DNA of 64,000 bases from Symbiodinium microadriaticum (Eukaryota > Sar > Dinophyceae > Suessiales > Symbiodiniaceae), in contig LSRX01000518.1 of the NCBI GenBank assembly GCA_001939145.1, positions 18,770 through 82,769 of the forward strand, written 5' to 3'. The notes beneath the pieces were generated by a model. That model did not search any database. It worked only from the letters and a program-made list of their open reading frames with translations, and had not been told where the DNA came from. Position numbers and translations under genes: made by a program. Shown in pieces: positions 42,839-54,870 of the stretch (positions are counted from its first letter, which is position 1; each line of letters begins with the position of its first letter).

Positions 42839-43794
42839 GACTGGGAAGCGCCTTACATGGACGCTCTGGCTGGGGTGGCGGCATCGCAGCCTGGGCCAGT
42901 GCTGGAGGCCGTGGATTTTCCTGGCAAATTCCCCAAGTCCGGTGTTGAGCTTTGTCCTTCCCGCTGATTTCTCGGCTCAGGTTGGTTACGGGCTGGGCCT
43001 GTCCGCTGCAGCCATTGCAACTCGTCGTGCACTGGTGGGGACCAGGTACCTCGCACGTGCTGTAATTGGCTATAGTGCCTGCCCGATGGTGCTGTAGTCG
43101 GCGCATGCGCCGAACGACCAAACAAGCAGGCTTCTACCCAAGTGAACCATGGCATGGCAAGCGCTTCAGACCTGGAGTAAGCTGCCTCGAAATCTGAGCC
43201 CCTTGTGAAGCTGAGGGCTCGCAAGCTTGAGGAGCTTTTGCAACCTGAAGACACGTGAAATTTTCCTTCCAAGCTGAGGATCAACGTGGCGTAGAAGGGC
43301 ATGTGATCTTGGAGGCGAACTCGGAGGTCCTCGGTCGTGCCGAGCTGTGGGCAGAGGAAGCCACGTGCCTCGGAGCGGAAAGTTGAGCTTGCGGGCAGCA
43401 CGGCCTCGAGCTTTTGTCGCATCTGAGGTGCCCGACCATCGTCCTCGGAGGATTCTGGCAGGATCTCGTTGGCAGCATGACGGACGCCACCTTCGGTGGT
43501 ATCCTCTTCGATGCATATCCACTTTCGCCCGGTGAGGCTGCTGGAGATGGGGAGGTTGGGGCTTTCTTCGTCGAGGCAGCGAGACTCCTACGTCCTGGTG
43601 GGGTCTTCACGTTCTACTTCGATGCAGGGCGGAACTGGATCGAATGCGTGCGCTCCTTCCAGCTTCAGACCGTCCCCAAGCTACGGGATGCCGGCTTCAC
43701 AAAGGTGGAGCACGACCAAGTTGCCTGCACACCTCGACCTGGATGCACCTATTTTTGGAAGGATCGCTTTCTCGTTCCGATGGCTACTCGTTGA
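42839..43794 (+). CDS. Guanidinoacetate N-methyltransferase-like protein
   Basis: Exon 42839-42907 encodes DWEAPYMDALAGVAASQPG then PVLE; after a 73-base GC-AG intron, exon 42981 continues VGYGLGLSAAAIA. The W-E-PYM-ALA and VLEVG-G segments are characteristic of GAMT, a SAM-dependent enzyme that makes creatine from guanidinoacetate. A later exon (from about 43298) reads HVILEANSEVLGRAELW, then FGGILFDAYPLSPGE, ARLLRPGGVFTFYFDAG and VPKLRDAGFTKVE, ending at TGA 43794, all matching the family order. An in-frame TGA at 43384 lies between HVILEAN and the DAYPL block. Either a short intron (about 40 bases) removes it or the gene is damaged. The N-terminus is incomplete. An RMT2-type arginine methyltransferase is a close alternative. 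Confidence 0.62.
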
Positions 43795-45080
43795 GGACTG
43801 TCTCCAGTCCAAAAGTCCGGCCGGCAGTCTACCGGTCGACGGGAACAGAGAGGCCCTGACGACTGAGACTGAGACGATGGCAAGACCGGACGGCTGGCTG
43901 AGAAGAGGCCATCCGACAAAGCCAGATTTATCAGCATCAAGGTCATATAACTGGCCTTGCAGCGGCCGCTGCGGCCAACGTCCCGAGGTCTCCAACTATG
44001 GCTGCAGCTCGTCAAAGAGGCGGAACCCGACTCCGAGAGCGTCCTTGAGCCCAGTACAGCGACCCGCCTTCTGGCCCGAAGTGACATGGCGAGTGCAGGA
44101 CATCCAGTGCACAGGGTCTTGTGGTCCTGAAGCCGCCTGGGACCGGTGGACTTCCGCGACTCGTCGCAAAGTGTGTGTGACGGCTGGCGTCTCTGAGGAC
44201 TCTGTGTTCTGCAGTGTGTTTGGAAGACTTCCGAGCATACCAACAAGCCACCTACTGATGGAACGATGACTTGGTTTGTTCGTCTCGAGAAAAAGGGGCA
44301 TTGCAGCTCAGTTCATGTCGCGAAGCGCATCTATTTATACCGATTTTTGCAGTTGCAGTCTCCATGCATTTTTGGCTGGTCGACCAATTTCGAGTTGGAG
44401 TGTTGCTTGCGAACGGGGATTGGAGCTAAGGGACAGCGCTTTTGTGAGGACTAAGCTTGTTGCAAGTGCGGTTATAAGGAAGCGTTGCAGCGGACCCCAA
44501 AGGCGCAGCGTTTGAAGCTCAAAGATGACATTTCAGTGGCCTTTCGCCCTTTACCACCAGGGCGGATATCAAAGCCTGAAGAAACCAGATGCAACTACCA
44601 TTCTTTCACCCGCAATCCCCGGACGCTGCTGTCTCTGCAGCAGGAGAAGTGACATCATGACAGACTTGACGAGCGCAGTCTCCAGCTCGTTCTAAAATCG
44701 ACCAACAAGAGTGACTCAGATTTGCACTCTAGACTAGGGTCCCTGTCCTTGACCGGTCGTGCTTGCGGCGTGTGGTGCTGCTGAATGGCCAGCGGACCCA
44801 GCAGCCCCACGGCCAGGAATGATCTGCTGCTCGGCTCTGTTAGGGGGCAGTCCAGGCAGCTGCCCTATCTTCTTCAAGCTTGTCCTCAGGATGAAGCAAG
44901 CAAGTTAGTTGTGTGTGCGACCTCATCTATGTAGCATTGACCGGTACTGCATGGATTGCTCTTTATTCGGTGATGATGCAAGGTTGGACAAGCCTGTGGC
45001 CCAGAGGACAGAGAGGCTGCGAAAAGCTCGAGACAGCATGAAGCCCCTGCTCGCATCTTGGCCATCAAGAAAACCTGTGA
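43795..45080. other. No gene identified
   Basis: Frames at 43496-44269 and 44266-44515 continue without recognisable domains. They are probably 3' flank. One possible short exon at about 45000-45085 reads QRTERLRKARDSMKPLLASW. Confidence 0.3.
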
Positions 45081-45088
45081 TTCGTGTT

Positions 45089-45165
45089 CATATATATATA
45101 TATATGTATATATACACATGTGTATATACATATATACATATATATATATATATGTACATACACAT
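45089..45165. repeat. (TA)n / TATATACA microsatellite
   Basis: Interrupted TA runs with ACA and TACA variants. Confidence 0.85.
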
Positions 45166-45850
45166 GTTGCATTATATGTGAGTTTAGGTTAGTAATGAGA
45201 TGGGTTAATTAACTGATCATCCTGCGCTGGAGGTTGTGCACGAGTGCCTGTGTATAGTATTTACATTTAAATTTGAAATATGTATACATGCAGATCGAAG
45301 GTATATTGGCGTAGCTGTGTATGCGTCTGCGCTTTTTGGAGGCCTTGCCACAACTTCTGTTGCTTGTCGAAAGGCTTGCCACAGGCATAACTCGCCACGT
45401 TGACTTTCCGGTGGATTCAGGTGAACTCGTCTGGCTAGTTGGAGGTATCCTAAACCCTTATCCCTGTGAAGTTTGCAAGTGGTAGAGCTCTGGGGTACAT
45501 AGGATTGGTCTCTATGCCTCTTGTAAACACCACAGCAATGGCCCCACAAATTCAAAACGAGCCAGACTATTCATGGAGTTGGTTTTATTTCGGGCTCGGA
45601 GCATGTTTGCTCCGCTTTGGCAGCGCATAGCTCGGACTTAGGATGCTATTTGGACTTGCGGTTTGAAGAAGCGGCTATTATTCATGCTCTGCACACCCAG
45701 CTTGCAATTCTTGTGCCAAGGAGAATACGTACTCCTTCGCAAACAACTGCGAAACGGCAACGCCCCCGGATACGTGAAGTGCCTGATTGGCCAGCAGCTA
45801 CGTAGCAGTTGAGTAGTTGAGATGAACCTTTGCCCGTACATTGAATGTGC
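45166..45850. other. No gene identified
   Basis: Opposing frames are open without motifs. A CCTAAACCCT motif lies at about 45450. Confidence 0.35.
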
Positions 45851-45852
45851 AT

Positions 45853-46193
45853 GTGGTCCCGACCGAATCTGCACGATTCTTTCCAGAGGTTTTCCGAGAG
45901 TTCCGTGTGGCGTGCGTCCACCTGCGCAAAGAGCGTGATGCGCTCGACTCTCTCGAGGAGCAGAATCTATTGTCCAGCTTCGCTCTCTTGTGAGAGTTAG
46001 ATTTCGGCGTTTCGAGACGAGATCTATTCGGCACATGCTGTGCTTTACAGTTCTTGGTGCAGCATCGCCGCATGTCCGGCAGGAGAAGAATGTGGCATGG
46101 AGATATCTTTGTAAACTCTGCAAAGAAAGGCGCGCAAGTGTCGCGCTTGTCGCCTGCCAAGTGCCCACCCCGCAAAGATGATGTAAAGGCCCT
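45853..46193 (+). pseudogene. Unknown protein-like frame with one stop
   Basis: One + frame reads VVPTESARFFPEVFREFRVA and HLRKERDALDSLEEQNLLSS up to a TGA at about 45990. It then continues in the same frame through GTCCALQFLVQHRRMSGRRR and GAQVSRLSPAKCPPRKDD to about 46193. The first half looks coiled-coil. The stop may lie in an intron or mark a pseudogene. No family recognised. The opposite-strand 151- and 176-codon frames overlap it and seem to be shadows. Confidence 0.3.
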
Positions 46194-46345
46194 TCTTACA
46201 TGATCGAGTGCATGAAGCATCTCGGCAGCGGAGTGAGCAGTCGCCCCCAACATTGAGAAGGAGATTTTGAAGGAATGCTGCTCCCCAGGAAGTGTAGCAG
46301 CATTTGCAGAGCATGCTCAAGGATAGCTAAATTGAAGAGAACCAG

Positions 46346-46666
46346 GTGTTGCAGATATTGCTGATGAGTGACGCTTGGATGAAGGCCTTCGCAGAGGCCG
46401 GCATGTTATGTTATGCGGATGAATTACAGCTTGTTCACTCTTTCCCCGGGAAACTGCCATGTCATGTGGAATTGCAGGTTCCCAGACTCAACACTTGGAC
46501 TTGGAGATGGGTAGACTGTCGTCAGGACGCCGAGTGCAATGTCGGAGACCTGCCGCCAGACATGCAAAGCGACATCAAGCGGAGGGCCGACGAGCAGGTG
46601 CCCTCTCTCTGGTGTTCTCGCTGTCGATTCGGAGTGCGTGTAGTTTCATCCTGCATCCTACTATGA
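46346..46666 (+). CDS. Unknown ORF (possible exon)
   Basis: A frame of about 106 codons containing SDAWMKAFAEAGMLCYADEL, VPRLNTWTWRWVDCRQDAEC and KRRADEQVPSLWCSRCRFG, with a C-x2-C pair near the end. It follows the protein-like frame at 45.85-46.19 on the same strand and may be another exon of that locus. No motif allows a functional call. Confidence 0.25.
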   Translation: MLQILLMSDAWMKAFAEAGMLCYADELQLVHSFPGKLPCHVELQVPRLNTWTWRWVDCRQDAECNVGDLPPDMQSDIKRRADEQVPSLWCSRCRFGVRVVSSCILL

Positions 46667-47998
46667 GAAACTCGGCATCAGGCTACCGAACCCGCCGCCG
46701 CGGGCTATCCGGCGCCTCGGAAGGTTTCGGACCAGGCCCCGGCCATGGCGAACCTGGCCTTTACGGAACTGGGGCTGAGAGTCTTGGTGTCCGGGAGGGG
46801 GTGCGGGGGGGCATTTGGGCGAGTTGAGGGTAGTCGTCGTCAAGAGTTCGAAGGAACTGTCATGAAAGGTCGCAGGGCATGCAAGGCCAGCGGGGCACAG
46901 CATGCAACAAGCTGCTAGGGCTAGAAGACGCGGCCCATGCACGATGAATTTCGGGACCCGGAATGAGCACCTGCAAGGCTTCAGTGTGAAGCTCGATGTC
47001 GCCTGCAGGCCTTCCGTGCTAGTGGCACGATTGCCGTGGTGGTCCAGCGCTGTAACCGAGCAAAGCTCCAAACAAATGAGGAGACCGACACCTGGGCGGC
47101 TTGGCTGAACTTGGCTGAGGCTGAAGGCTATGTTATGTCTCAGTAGCCCTTCCCGCTTTTCAGGCTGAGATTGGCCCTGGCCTTTTTGTCGCCGTCTCCT
47201 TCAACAAGGGGGCGACCGAAGACAAGATCGGCCCTGCTGCGAGGCATGGCATTGTCCAGTCATTCAACCCTGATTGACACCGGCCCAGCGCCCCACGACT
47301 CCACGACTGGACCTAGAGAACCACTGGACCCCAAAAAAATGTCAAACACACAGACGCCACCCAGCCCCATGAGCCTGAACTCCATGTTGCCCCAGAGATA
47401 TCTCAGCCGGAGCAATCCAACATGTGGTGTACTGGAGCAGGTTTCTACTGACAGCGAAGCTCTCGCAAGCAAAGGGTTCGAAAGAGGTGCCCTGGGAGAT
47501 GTGTTTGGCCAGAATTTATGTCGGAGCTTACTGAATCCGGTTTGTAGCTTCTGCACAGCTCCGCAAGCGCTTGACTGCCAGAGCTCATCTTGGGCCTAGC
47601 TGCCTTGAGCAGACATCTACAAGAGCAATTGTGAGATCCAGCAAAGCTGGAAAGTTCAGCCTTCAGCCTGCAGGCAGAGTCTGTGGCGGCGATTTCACAG
47701 CGAGGTGACTACCAGGCAAGAGGAGACAAGACGCGGGCCACGGCCAGTGCTCCTGCTGCACCTCTGCTGCAGGGCATCCTCGTCCTGCCGCAGGCATTCC
47801 CCGCCTTTCCGTTGTCGATTCGGTGTTTCATAGCCCCTGCTGTGTTCATGCATTGGAATCAGGCTTCACTCGTGTCCGACCTCAAGGACGCTGTCAAACA
47901 CACGCTCTTTTTGGGCAAATTCCTACTGCCAGCTGTTTCGACAAGCATGGCAGCTACTGTAAAGAGATGAGGAAGTCAAGTCTTCGATGTGATGCTCA
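46667..47998. other. No gene identified
   Basis: Short and compositionally biased frames. A basic stretch YYEKLGIRLPNPPPRAIRRL occurs at about 46658. Nothing recognised. Confidence 0.35.
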
Positions 47999-48249
47999 CA
48001 GCAGCTGCTGGAGCCGTTTGAACAGGACGCTGATGTGAGGTATTCGCAGCAACTACAGAAGACCGGCGCCCATCGATTATACGACGCGTTTGTGCAGGCT
48101 GCGGGGATAAGTCAATTGAGGGCAGCCTCTCTTTTTGATGATCGAGTCCGTGGGTTTCTTGGGTCGGGTGCACTGGCTGCTGCCAAGGCACTGCACAGCA
48201 CTGCCGCCGAGCTGGCCGGGGACGGCAAAGCAGCAGAGATTGTTGCAGG
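47999..48249 (+). CDS. Unknown exon, Ala-rich helical
   Basis: After an acceptor (CACAG near 48001) a frame reads LLEPFEQDADVRYSQQLQKT, then HRLYDAFVQAAGISQLRAAS and GALAAAKALHSTAAELAGDG, reaching a GC donor (GATTGTT/GCAGGT) at about 48246. Composition and bounding splice signals suggest a genuine internal exon. The partner exons are not identified. The methyltransferase gene begins about 1.1 kb downstream and could be the same or a separate gene. Confidence 0.4.
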
Positions 48250-49368
48250 TCACCGAAAGAGCAGTGGGCAGGAACTTTAGGAGGTTGTGTGCCTTTGCTG
48301 CTCGCAGGTGACTTCGATGCTCCCCAGGTTATGGAAGTGGCTTCCAATGGTCCATTCATGCATTCCTTCACGGTGTGAGCAGCCGGTCCAGGAGCATTTC
48401 GCTCGCCATGGCTGAGAAGCCTGCCAAAATTCTTTTCTTGAACTGGTTTCAAATCTACCCCCTGCCCCTTGCATCGTCATTCCGGCGAAAGCCACTCTCT
48501 GGGCTCCGCAGTAGGCCTGATCCATCCGGGCAAACGAAAATGTCGGCGGAGGCTCATCGCGAGAGAAACATGTCCACAGCATCTTCGTCAATGGCCTGTG
48601 TTGTCCAAAGCTAGCTTCGGCAAGTTTCAGCTCTGATCGGCAAGATGCTCAGATGCACCTGGAACTGGGAACTCAGAACATGACCTCAAAACGACTCCGT
48701 GCCTGCTTTCGGCTCCGCCATGCAGTTTTCGCACTGGTCGACCATACTCCAAAGCCAATCTCAAGGTTGCAGCTTCTAAAGTTTTACAGGTCGGTCGCAG
48801 AAGCTGTTCAGCAGTAAGGTCGTCTTCAGAACTCTCGCAGTTCCAAGATCTCGATCTGCCTGGTAGCCTCACTCCCGACTCGGCACCCCATGTGCCATGG
48901 TGGCCAGTTGTGTGAGCTGTCTCTCGATCGGAAGCCGCAAGGCGGGCTAGTATTCGCTAGTGCTTTGTGCCTGAGATCGGGATGTTCCTTTCCATGCGGG
49001 TGAGTGTTTGTGCAGCCGCAGGCTCCGAGAGAGCGCAGCGACTCTATCGATAGCCCCAGGGAGGCGGCGAAGCAAGTTCGCCTTCCCGCTGACATGAGCG
49101 ACAGAAGTGTCCGTTTCTCGGCCTGGAACTCTTGCACATCACATTCTCTCGAGAGCAAGTGGGAAGCAAGAAAAGTTCGCAGGAGTCCTCATGTCTTTTT
49201 GCGCGTAGACTGCTTGCGAAAACTGGCACAATGGTAGTGAAATCGCATGCACTGGTGATGCCAGTTAGACATGCTGGCTGCATGAGCATATCTTGCCATT
49301 GAGGTAAGAAGCCTGCAAGCAAGGGTTCTTCGCCAGGGTCCTCGACACACAGTGGTTCGACTACGCAG
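48250..49368. other. Spacer or introns; possible exon near 49020-49170
   Basis: A Ser/Arg-rich frame (APRERSDSIDSPREAAKQVR) occurs at about 49020-49170. Otherwise no coding support. Confidence 0.25.
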
Positions 49369-50535
49369 GACCATGAGCTCATCTCAACCGAGTACGACTT
49401 TGCCACCTTCCCGGCCGCTGTCCAGGTAAGGAACCTTCCGATTGTCGTGTTCGATGACGAAGTGGATGAACAAATGGTTTGGGACTCTGGTGTCGTTAAA
49501 GATGGTGTGGTTCAACACGCGCCCGGACCACCAGACGTTCGGGTGAAGAACCCTGTGGTAATGTCGAACGCCTACAGAGGCTTTGTCGTCCAGCCGCATG
49601 AAGTAAGATACTTGCACTACCGAGATGTTGGCATAATATTTGCTCGCCCGCTTGGTGGTCGCTTCATGCAGCCCAGTATCGACACTGTCCTTGTCTGTCG
49701 GGCTTTAGTAGACTGCCTAGCGGAGATGAAGCAGGTGAAGCGAGTCATTGATGTTGGAAGTGGCTCTGGGCTGATAGGAAAGTTTGCCGCGCATTACGCG
49801 CAAGGAGATGGAGAGCTAGAGGTTACTCTGGTAGATATTGACCCCGTCGCTTTCAAGTACTACCAGAGCAATACTTTCAATGCGCAGAATGTGGTTGGCG
49901 CTGCTGGTCGTTCCGTAGATTGGAAGTTTCGTGCAGAGGATGCGGTGGCTCTTCTCAACGACGATGCAGCTTTTGACCTTGTCGTCTCGAATCCGCCTTA
50001 CATCCCAACCAAAGGCGAGGCAACGAGCAGTAGTTTGTCGCCTTTGTCCGGAGGCTTCTGGGAGGGGGTCGGTCTGGTCGCATATCTCCTGAAGCTGATC
50101 TCCGAGAGGCCTGCGGGACCAGCACGCCAGCTGGTAGCATCTACAGCTGTTGAGCAGAAATCTGAGCATCTCTGAGCATCTCTGAGCTCTGAACCCGCGA
50201 CATCTGAGGCCTGGTGATGATGATCTCTTCCCTGACGCTGAAGTCGCCTGCCATCATCAATGCCCTTGAAGCTGCTGAGAAAAGAGGCTGTAAGCTCCGA
50301 GTCCTCTTGGAAAGGGAGATCGCCCCTCGGCAAGAGGTATAAGTGCAAGGGTTTCTTGTAAAATTTCTGACGATGGAATGGATCGCATCGGCCCGCTCAG
50401 GGCTGGAAAGCCTGGTACGCCGGCCCCGCGGCCCTGGACCACCTGCTTGCAAGTCAGAAAGAACTGCGCGATCGCCGCAGCTCCTCTGAAGTTAGACGAC
50501 GGCGAAGTTGCGGCTCAAAGTTCGGAGAGAATTAG
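49369..50535 (+). CDS. HemK/PrmC-like class I SAM-dependent methyltransferase
   Basis: Exons 49369-50125, 50209-50336 and 50401-50535 (TAG), joined by phase-consistent AG acceptors. The first intron starts with GC. Exon 1 opens HELISTEYDFATFP. At residue 128 lies VIDVGSGSGLIGKFAAHY (SAM-binding motif I), then VTLVDIDPVAFKYYQSN (acidic ribose-binding loop), and at about residue 208 DLVVSNPPYIPTKGEA, the NPPY catalytic motif of enzymes that methylate planar amide or amine nitrogens (protein Gln in release factors, or adenine). GFWEGVGLVAYLLKLISER and, across the splice, LVMMISSLTLKSPAI complete the fold. Substrate cannot be deduced. The exon at 49369 may not be the first. Confidence 0.72.
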
Positions 50536-51090
50536 CATGACGACCGTGATGATTACGGTGATGGTGATGGTGGTGCGGTGGGTGGTAACGATGATGCTGC
50601 CAGTACTGTCAGTGACCAGGTCGTTGTCGTGATGGTAACAGCGCGACGATGGGAAAGTTTGTGGGGTGCGACTACCCCAAGCCCGAAACCTGACATGTCC
50701 CTGCAAACGTCTCGGAGGTTGACCCCGGCTAAAGGACAACCTCTAGGAGTGTAAATTTCCGGCCATTCTGAAGTCCTGCACATTCCATTTGTTGGTGGCC
50801 CAGACACTCCCATTGTAAATATTGTCAACATCTTTTGATTCTATGATCATCATTGCTTTGCCTTTACAGGCCTTAACGGTATCTAATTGTTGAAGGCATC
50901 GTCATGGTGGCCGCAGCAAGGCAATGCTACTGACCTATTAACAAACGCTCATCACGAAGGAATGAAGACAATCTTCCTAGATTTTGTTAGCTTTCATTTC
51001 CAGTTCTGCTGTCATGAACATCGTCGTCGTGAAACAGAATGCAGCATCATGCCTATACTGCTTGCTGCGATTGTTGGGGGAGCCCGCTAG
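50536..51090. other. Spacer with GATG/GGTG degenerate repeats (50540-50610)
   Basis: Degenerate GATGGTGATG sequence follows the methyltransferase stop codon. No gene. Confidence 0.45.
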
Positions 51091-51336
51091 GGTCTACTTC
51101 TGCGGCTCAATGCAATAGGAGCGCAGCTTTGGCAGGGGCTTTTGGAAATCTTTCCTTATGCTGCAAAGCTGCGAGATGGCGACATGCCGCGGGAAGTTGC
51201 GAAGCTGCGGGCCAAAACTGACACGTCGTGTGCCAGAGCGAACCCGCTTGCGCCAGAACTGACACATCTGCTAAGCTCCGTTCATGGTTTGTGGATGTTG
51301 ACGGTGCATGCGGACCTGCGCCATCAAGCGTCATGA
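51091..51336 (+). CDS. Unknown terminal-exon-like frame
   Basis: After an acceptor (GCTAG/GGT) a frame of 81 codons runs to TGA 51336: LLLRLNAIGAQLWQGLLEIF, DGDMPREVAKLRAKTDTSCA, LAPELTHLLSSVHGLW. It is amphipathic-helical. No family recognised and upstream exons are not identified. Confidence 0.35.
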   Translation, partial: GLLLRLNAIGAQLWQGLLEIFPYAAKLRDGDMPREVAKLRAKTDTSCARANPLAPELTHLLSSVHGLWMLTVHADLRHQAS

Positions 51337-53872
51337 GTCATGAAGCGTGAACAATTCACATCGCTTGGGGCCTGGGGGTGGGTTGTCAGACACAGGGGCT
51401 TGCCTGTGTCTTTTGGAGACCTCCTCCTTGCTCTGGAGCCTAGAACAGCTTCGAGATGTTGCAGCGCAATCTGCCTACTTCCCTGCTTGCTTTATGATTT
51501 GGTCGTTGTTTTTTATTTAACTGGTGGCCCATCCGAAAAAATCGTTCATCCTGCGGTGGCCAAAAACTTAAAAGTTGGATATTTGGACGCCAGAAGCGCC
51601 AAGTGGGCCAAGTGTTCAGGTGCCATCGCTGCCACCAGCCCAAGGCTTTGGATCCCTCGTGCCCAAACCCTGGCCTCCGGCAAAAAGAACACACCGACAA
51701 AGCGGGAAACGGAAGAGAAAGGACCCGAATAGGATGTGGCAAAATGCAGACGTCATCGGCTAGTGTGTCACGGCAGAGCGTCTTGGGTGCGAGGCAAAGT
51801 GGCGGGTTGCAAGTTTTTCATCGGGGCGACGGCACCGGGCAACAGCCGAACTGGACTTGATGGCCGGGATGACTTGTGCCTGGGTCGCATTATGCTGCAA
51901 CTCACTGGACTGCTACTCTTGATGCAAGTGTTCTGTATGGTTGCTGCCAGGTGGGGCTACCATTGGCATTTTGCCTACGTTCTAGAAGTTCAAGCACCTC
52001 GCTGTTGAAACATGGTCGCTTGAGCTCTTTTGTGGTCGGCATATGCCGCAGTCCGCATGGCCGTCGCAGGGTGCTAGAGGTGCTGGGTGATCTGCGAAGT
52101 AAGCATGGGCTCATTATTTCAATCCAGCTTTAGCGGCCTGCGTGCATGAATGTCCCAGACGTTTCGTTGGCCTATGTATCTTGAGGTACACGGCCAACAT
52201 GAATAGCCCTTATTTTGGATGCTCTGCGCATCACTGTCCGGCTAACGAGGCCCATGCTTAGCTGGCAACTTGTGTGCATCAACACCTACTCCTTGTGGCC
52301 ACTGGCATATGAAATCATCCAATTAATGGTGTGCCCGGTCTTGACGTGAAGGGTGGGAAGGCAGATCCTTCATTTCGCTATGTCAGACTTGCGACAGGCA
52401 TGTACTTAACAGGCTTGCTACTGCGCACACATTCATGTAGCTTGCTTGAGTCGAAACAGTGGCTGTGAATGTGACAGGCATGCCTCCCCCTTCGACATGC
52501 TAGGAATGTCGGTTCAAGAGGTGGGAATCCATACCAGTGATTGCATAGCCACGGACATACTGCATTGCAAGAGATAGCCATCATGGGTTGCCCAAGGGCA
52601 TGGGTCAGTGCTGAACTCTTTGGTGGTTGAGCTTCGAGGGGTTACGACCCCGACACCGACATGTCGTATCGGGAATCTTCCTGTGCAGCTCCGGGCATCT
52701 GGACAGTTGACGGTTCTGAGTCACTCCTCCAGGAAGTTTGAAGCGTAAGTGGTAGTTCTGGGCATCTAAAACGGTGTGCTTTTGCCACGTCCAGTGTCAT
52801 GACAGTTGTGCGTGCACAACGAATCATTTGGGACCTGCTTTGCGGGTGACGGATGCTGTCATCGTTTGTAGGACGCGCCTGCTCTATTTTTGGAGCGCGT
52901 TTAGCTCATGGCAGCTCTGCATGCCGTGGCCCTTCAGAGGTGCCGAGAGAATTCTATTTCCAGCAGCCGTATCGGGCTGTCGCTGCGGGTAAGGCGATGC
53001 CGGAGGGACTTTGATGAGGATTGGATGCGTAATTAGTTGTCGACTCGGAGCCGTGTTTGAGCTGGTCCCTGGCTCTGCCGTGCACTGTCAGTGAACTCAA
53101 CTTTTGCCTTCGGGCCCGCTGCAATGTGGGCCTGGTTGAGTTGGGCTGGGCGCTCGCTTCTGCGAAGCCAGAGAACAGAGAGGAGCATGGCAGCAACGCG
53201 TAAAACAGGCAAAGGCTGCTTACTGTAGATGGCTTAGATGTCGCATTGCATGAATTGCATGCAGTCATGCTACATCCACAGATTCATCCTTCGGGTTTCT
53301 GCCCTGTGAAGCATCGGCATCAGAATTCCTGCAAACCAGGCTTCTGAAAAATGCAATCTGGCTAGAAGAGCCATGCTAGGTCGTTACCGGTGATATTAAC
53401 ACTCCAACTCCACGGAAGCCGGTTCGGTTGCCTTTGCTGTTGCAGCAACCTGTGTGCGAGTTGGCAGCTGGGGGCTCGACCCTTTCAAGTTACCTTGGCA
53501 CTACATGTGGGGATACTGACATGTTGCTTCGAAGATCGAGACTCGCAGGTAATAGAATCCGGAGTTTGAAGACCCCACCAGACACGGCTTTTGTGAGCGA
53601 GTGAATTTTCATGATGTAGACGTGCTGAAACCCATGCCGCTCTCAGTGTCTCAGCGTCGTGCGGCTGTTCGGCAGTTTGTCGCTGACAAGCACGGTCGCG
53701 CCTGGACCAAGAATGGTTTGCAGGTCCCTTTGTTTTGGTTGGTGCGACGCTGTGTTGCCTAAGGCCCAGATGATAGACGGCTGGATGGGCCACAGCTGAA
53801 GCGTGTCGACCCGGTGCAGAGGCTGGTCCCTGCCCCCGACGCTCAGGCCGGATGCCCAGTATGGCCCAGTGA
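51337..53872. other. Long stretch without an identifiable gene
   Basis: Frames at 51340-51732, 51603-52008 and 52774-52992 are open. One contains FRCHRCHQPKALDPSCP, a C-x2-C pair with a later Cys. None shows a domain or bounding splice signals convincing enough to call. The rest is featureless to me. Confidence 0.35.
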
Positions 53873-53925
53873 TACCATATATATATATATACACACACAC
53901 ACACCTACATACATACATATAGATA
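53873..53925. repeat. (TA)n(CA)n microsatellite
   Basis: ATATATATATAT followed by ACACACACACAC and TACATACATACA. Confidence 0.85.
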
Positions 53926-54035
53926 ATTAACAACAAGTACTACGAATAGTAATGGTTATTATCAATACTGTCTACATATATACATACCCCGAATACCGAA
54001 TAGGGACGCAACTGGGCCGATGTGGCAGATATCAG

Positions 54036-54402
54036 GTCGCAGAGCGACGACAGGCCGCTGTGGCGCGGGTCCGACAGCGGCGAGCAGAGCGCGCTTTGGA
54101 GTCGTTGGCCCTTGCCTCATCTGCCACCAGAACTGGCTTTGGGGTTTTTAGGGGTTTAGGGTTTAGGGATCCCAGTTGGGATCTCTGCTTTCTGGAATGG
54201 CGCATTCAGATGCAGGCGAGCCAAGATCGACATGCAGATGCGTCGGAAACGAAAGGAGAGCTTGGAGAGGTGGGGACCCGAGAGAAAGGGAACAGAACGC
54301 TGTGCGGACTTAGTTGCGTATGTCTTTCCTGAGGAAGCTGATGGGCTATTCGACGAAAGAGAAGCACTTGGTCAGGCATCTGTTTGTTTTGCAAGCTGCT
54401 GA
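54036..54402 (+). CDS. Unknown gene, two 3' exons, basic coiled-coil
   Basis: Exon 1 starts after ATATCAG at 54036 (VAERRQAAVARVRQRRAERA LES) and ends with a GT donor near 54104 or a little later. The intron contains TTTAGGGGTTTAGGGTTTAGGG (54147-54169). The terminal exon reads CRRAKIDMQMRRKRKESLER then LVAYVFPEEADGLFDERE and stops at TGA 54402. Arg/Glu-rich helices dominate, so a coiled-coil or nucleic-acid-binding tail is likely. No family recognised; the 5' portion is missing. Confidence 0.4.
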
Positions 54403-54632
54403 CTGATGTGGGTTGGTGCCACTCCTCCAGCCACTAGGCTAGCAGGGGGATGGAAGAGCAGCAGCAGTCGTGAAACAGTAGCATAGTGGCATTGCGCATG
54501 GTGTCGTTCAACTCAATGAATAAGCCATCATGAGCCGAAGCTTACGTTCTGACTAAAGGCCGACACATGTAACGCTTGAACTCATTCCTCGATCGAGAAT
54601 TACCTTGTTTTTCGGACTTTTGACTGCATCAG
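54403..54632. other. Short spacer
   Basis: No feature seen. Confidence 0.3.
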
Positions 54633-54812
54633 GACTTCGAAGCTCAACGAGAGCCGAAGAGCGCCGTCCAGCTGCCTGAGGTGTGTTTGCGTCAAAGACG
54701 CAGATAGCAACATGCCAGCAGCTGCGCTTAATAGGACAGCAACATACAGCAACAGAGTATTTGCACGAAGACGAAAAATACCACGTGAAAGTTGAACTGG
54801 AAGGTCGTCGTC

Positions 54813-54870
<58 letters not shown>

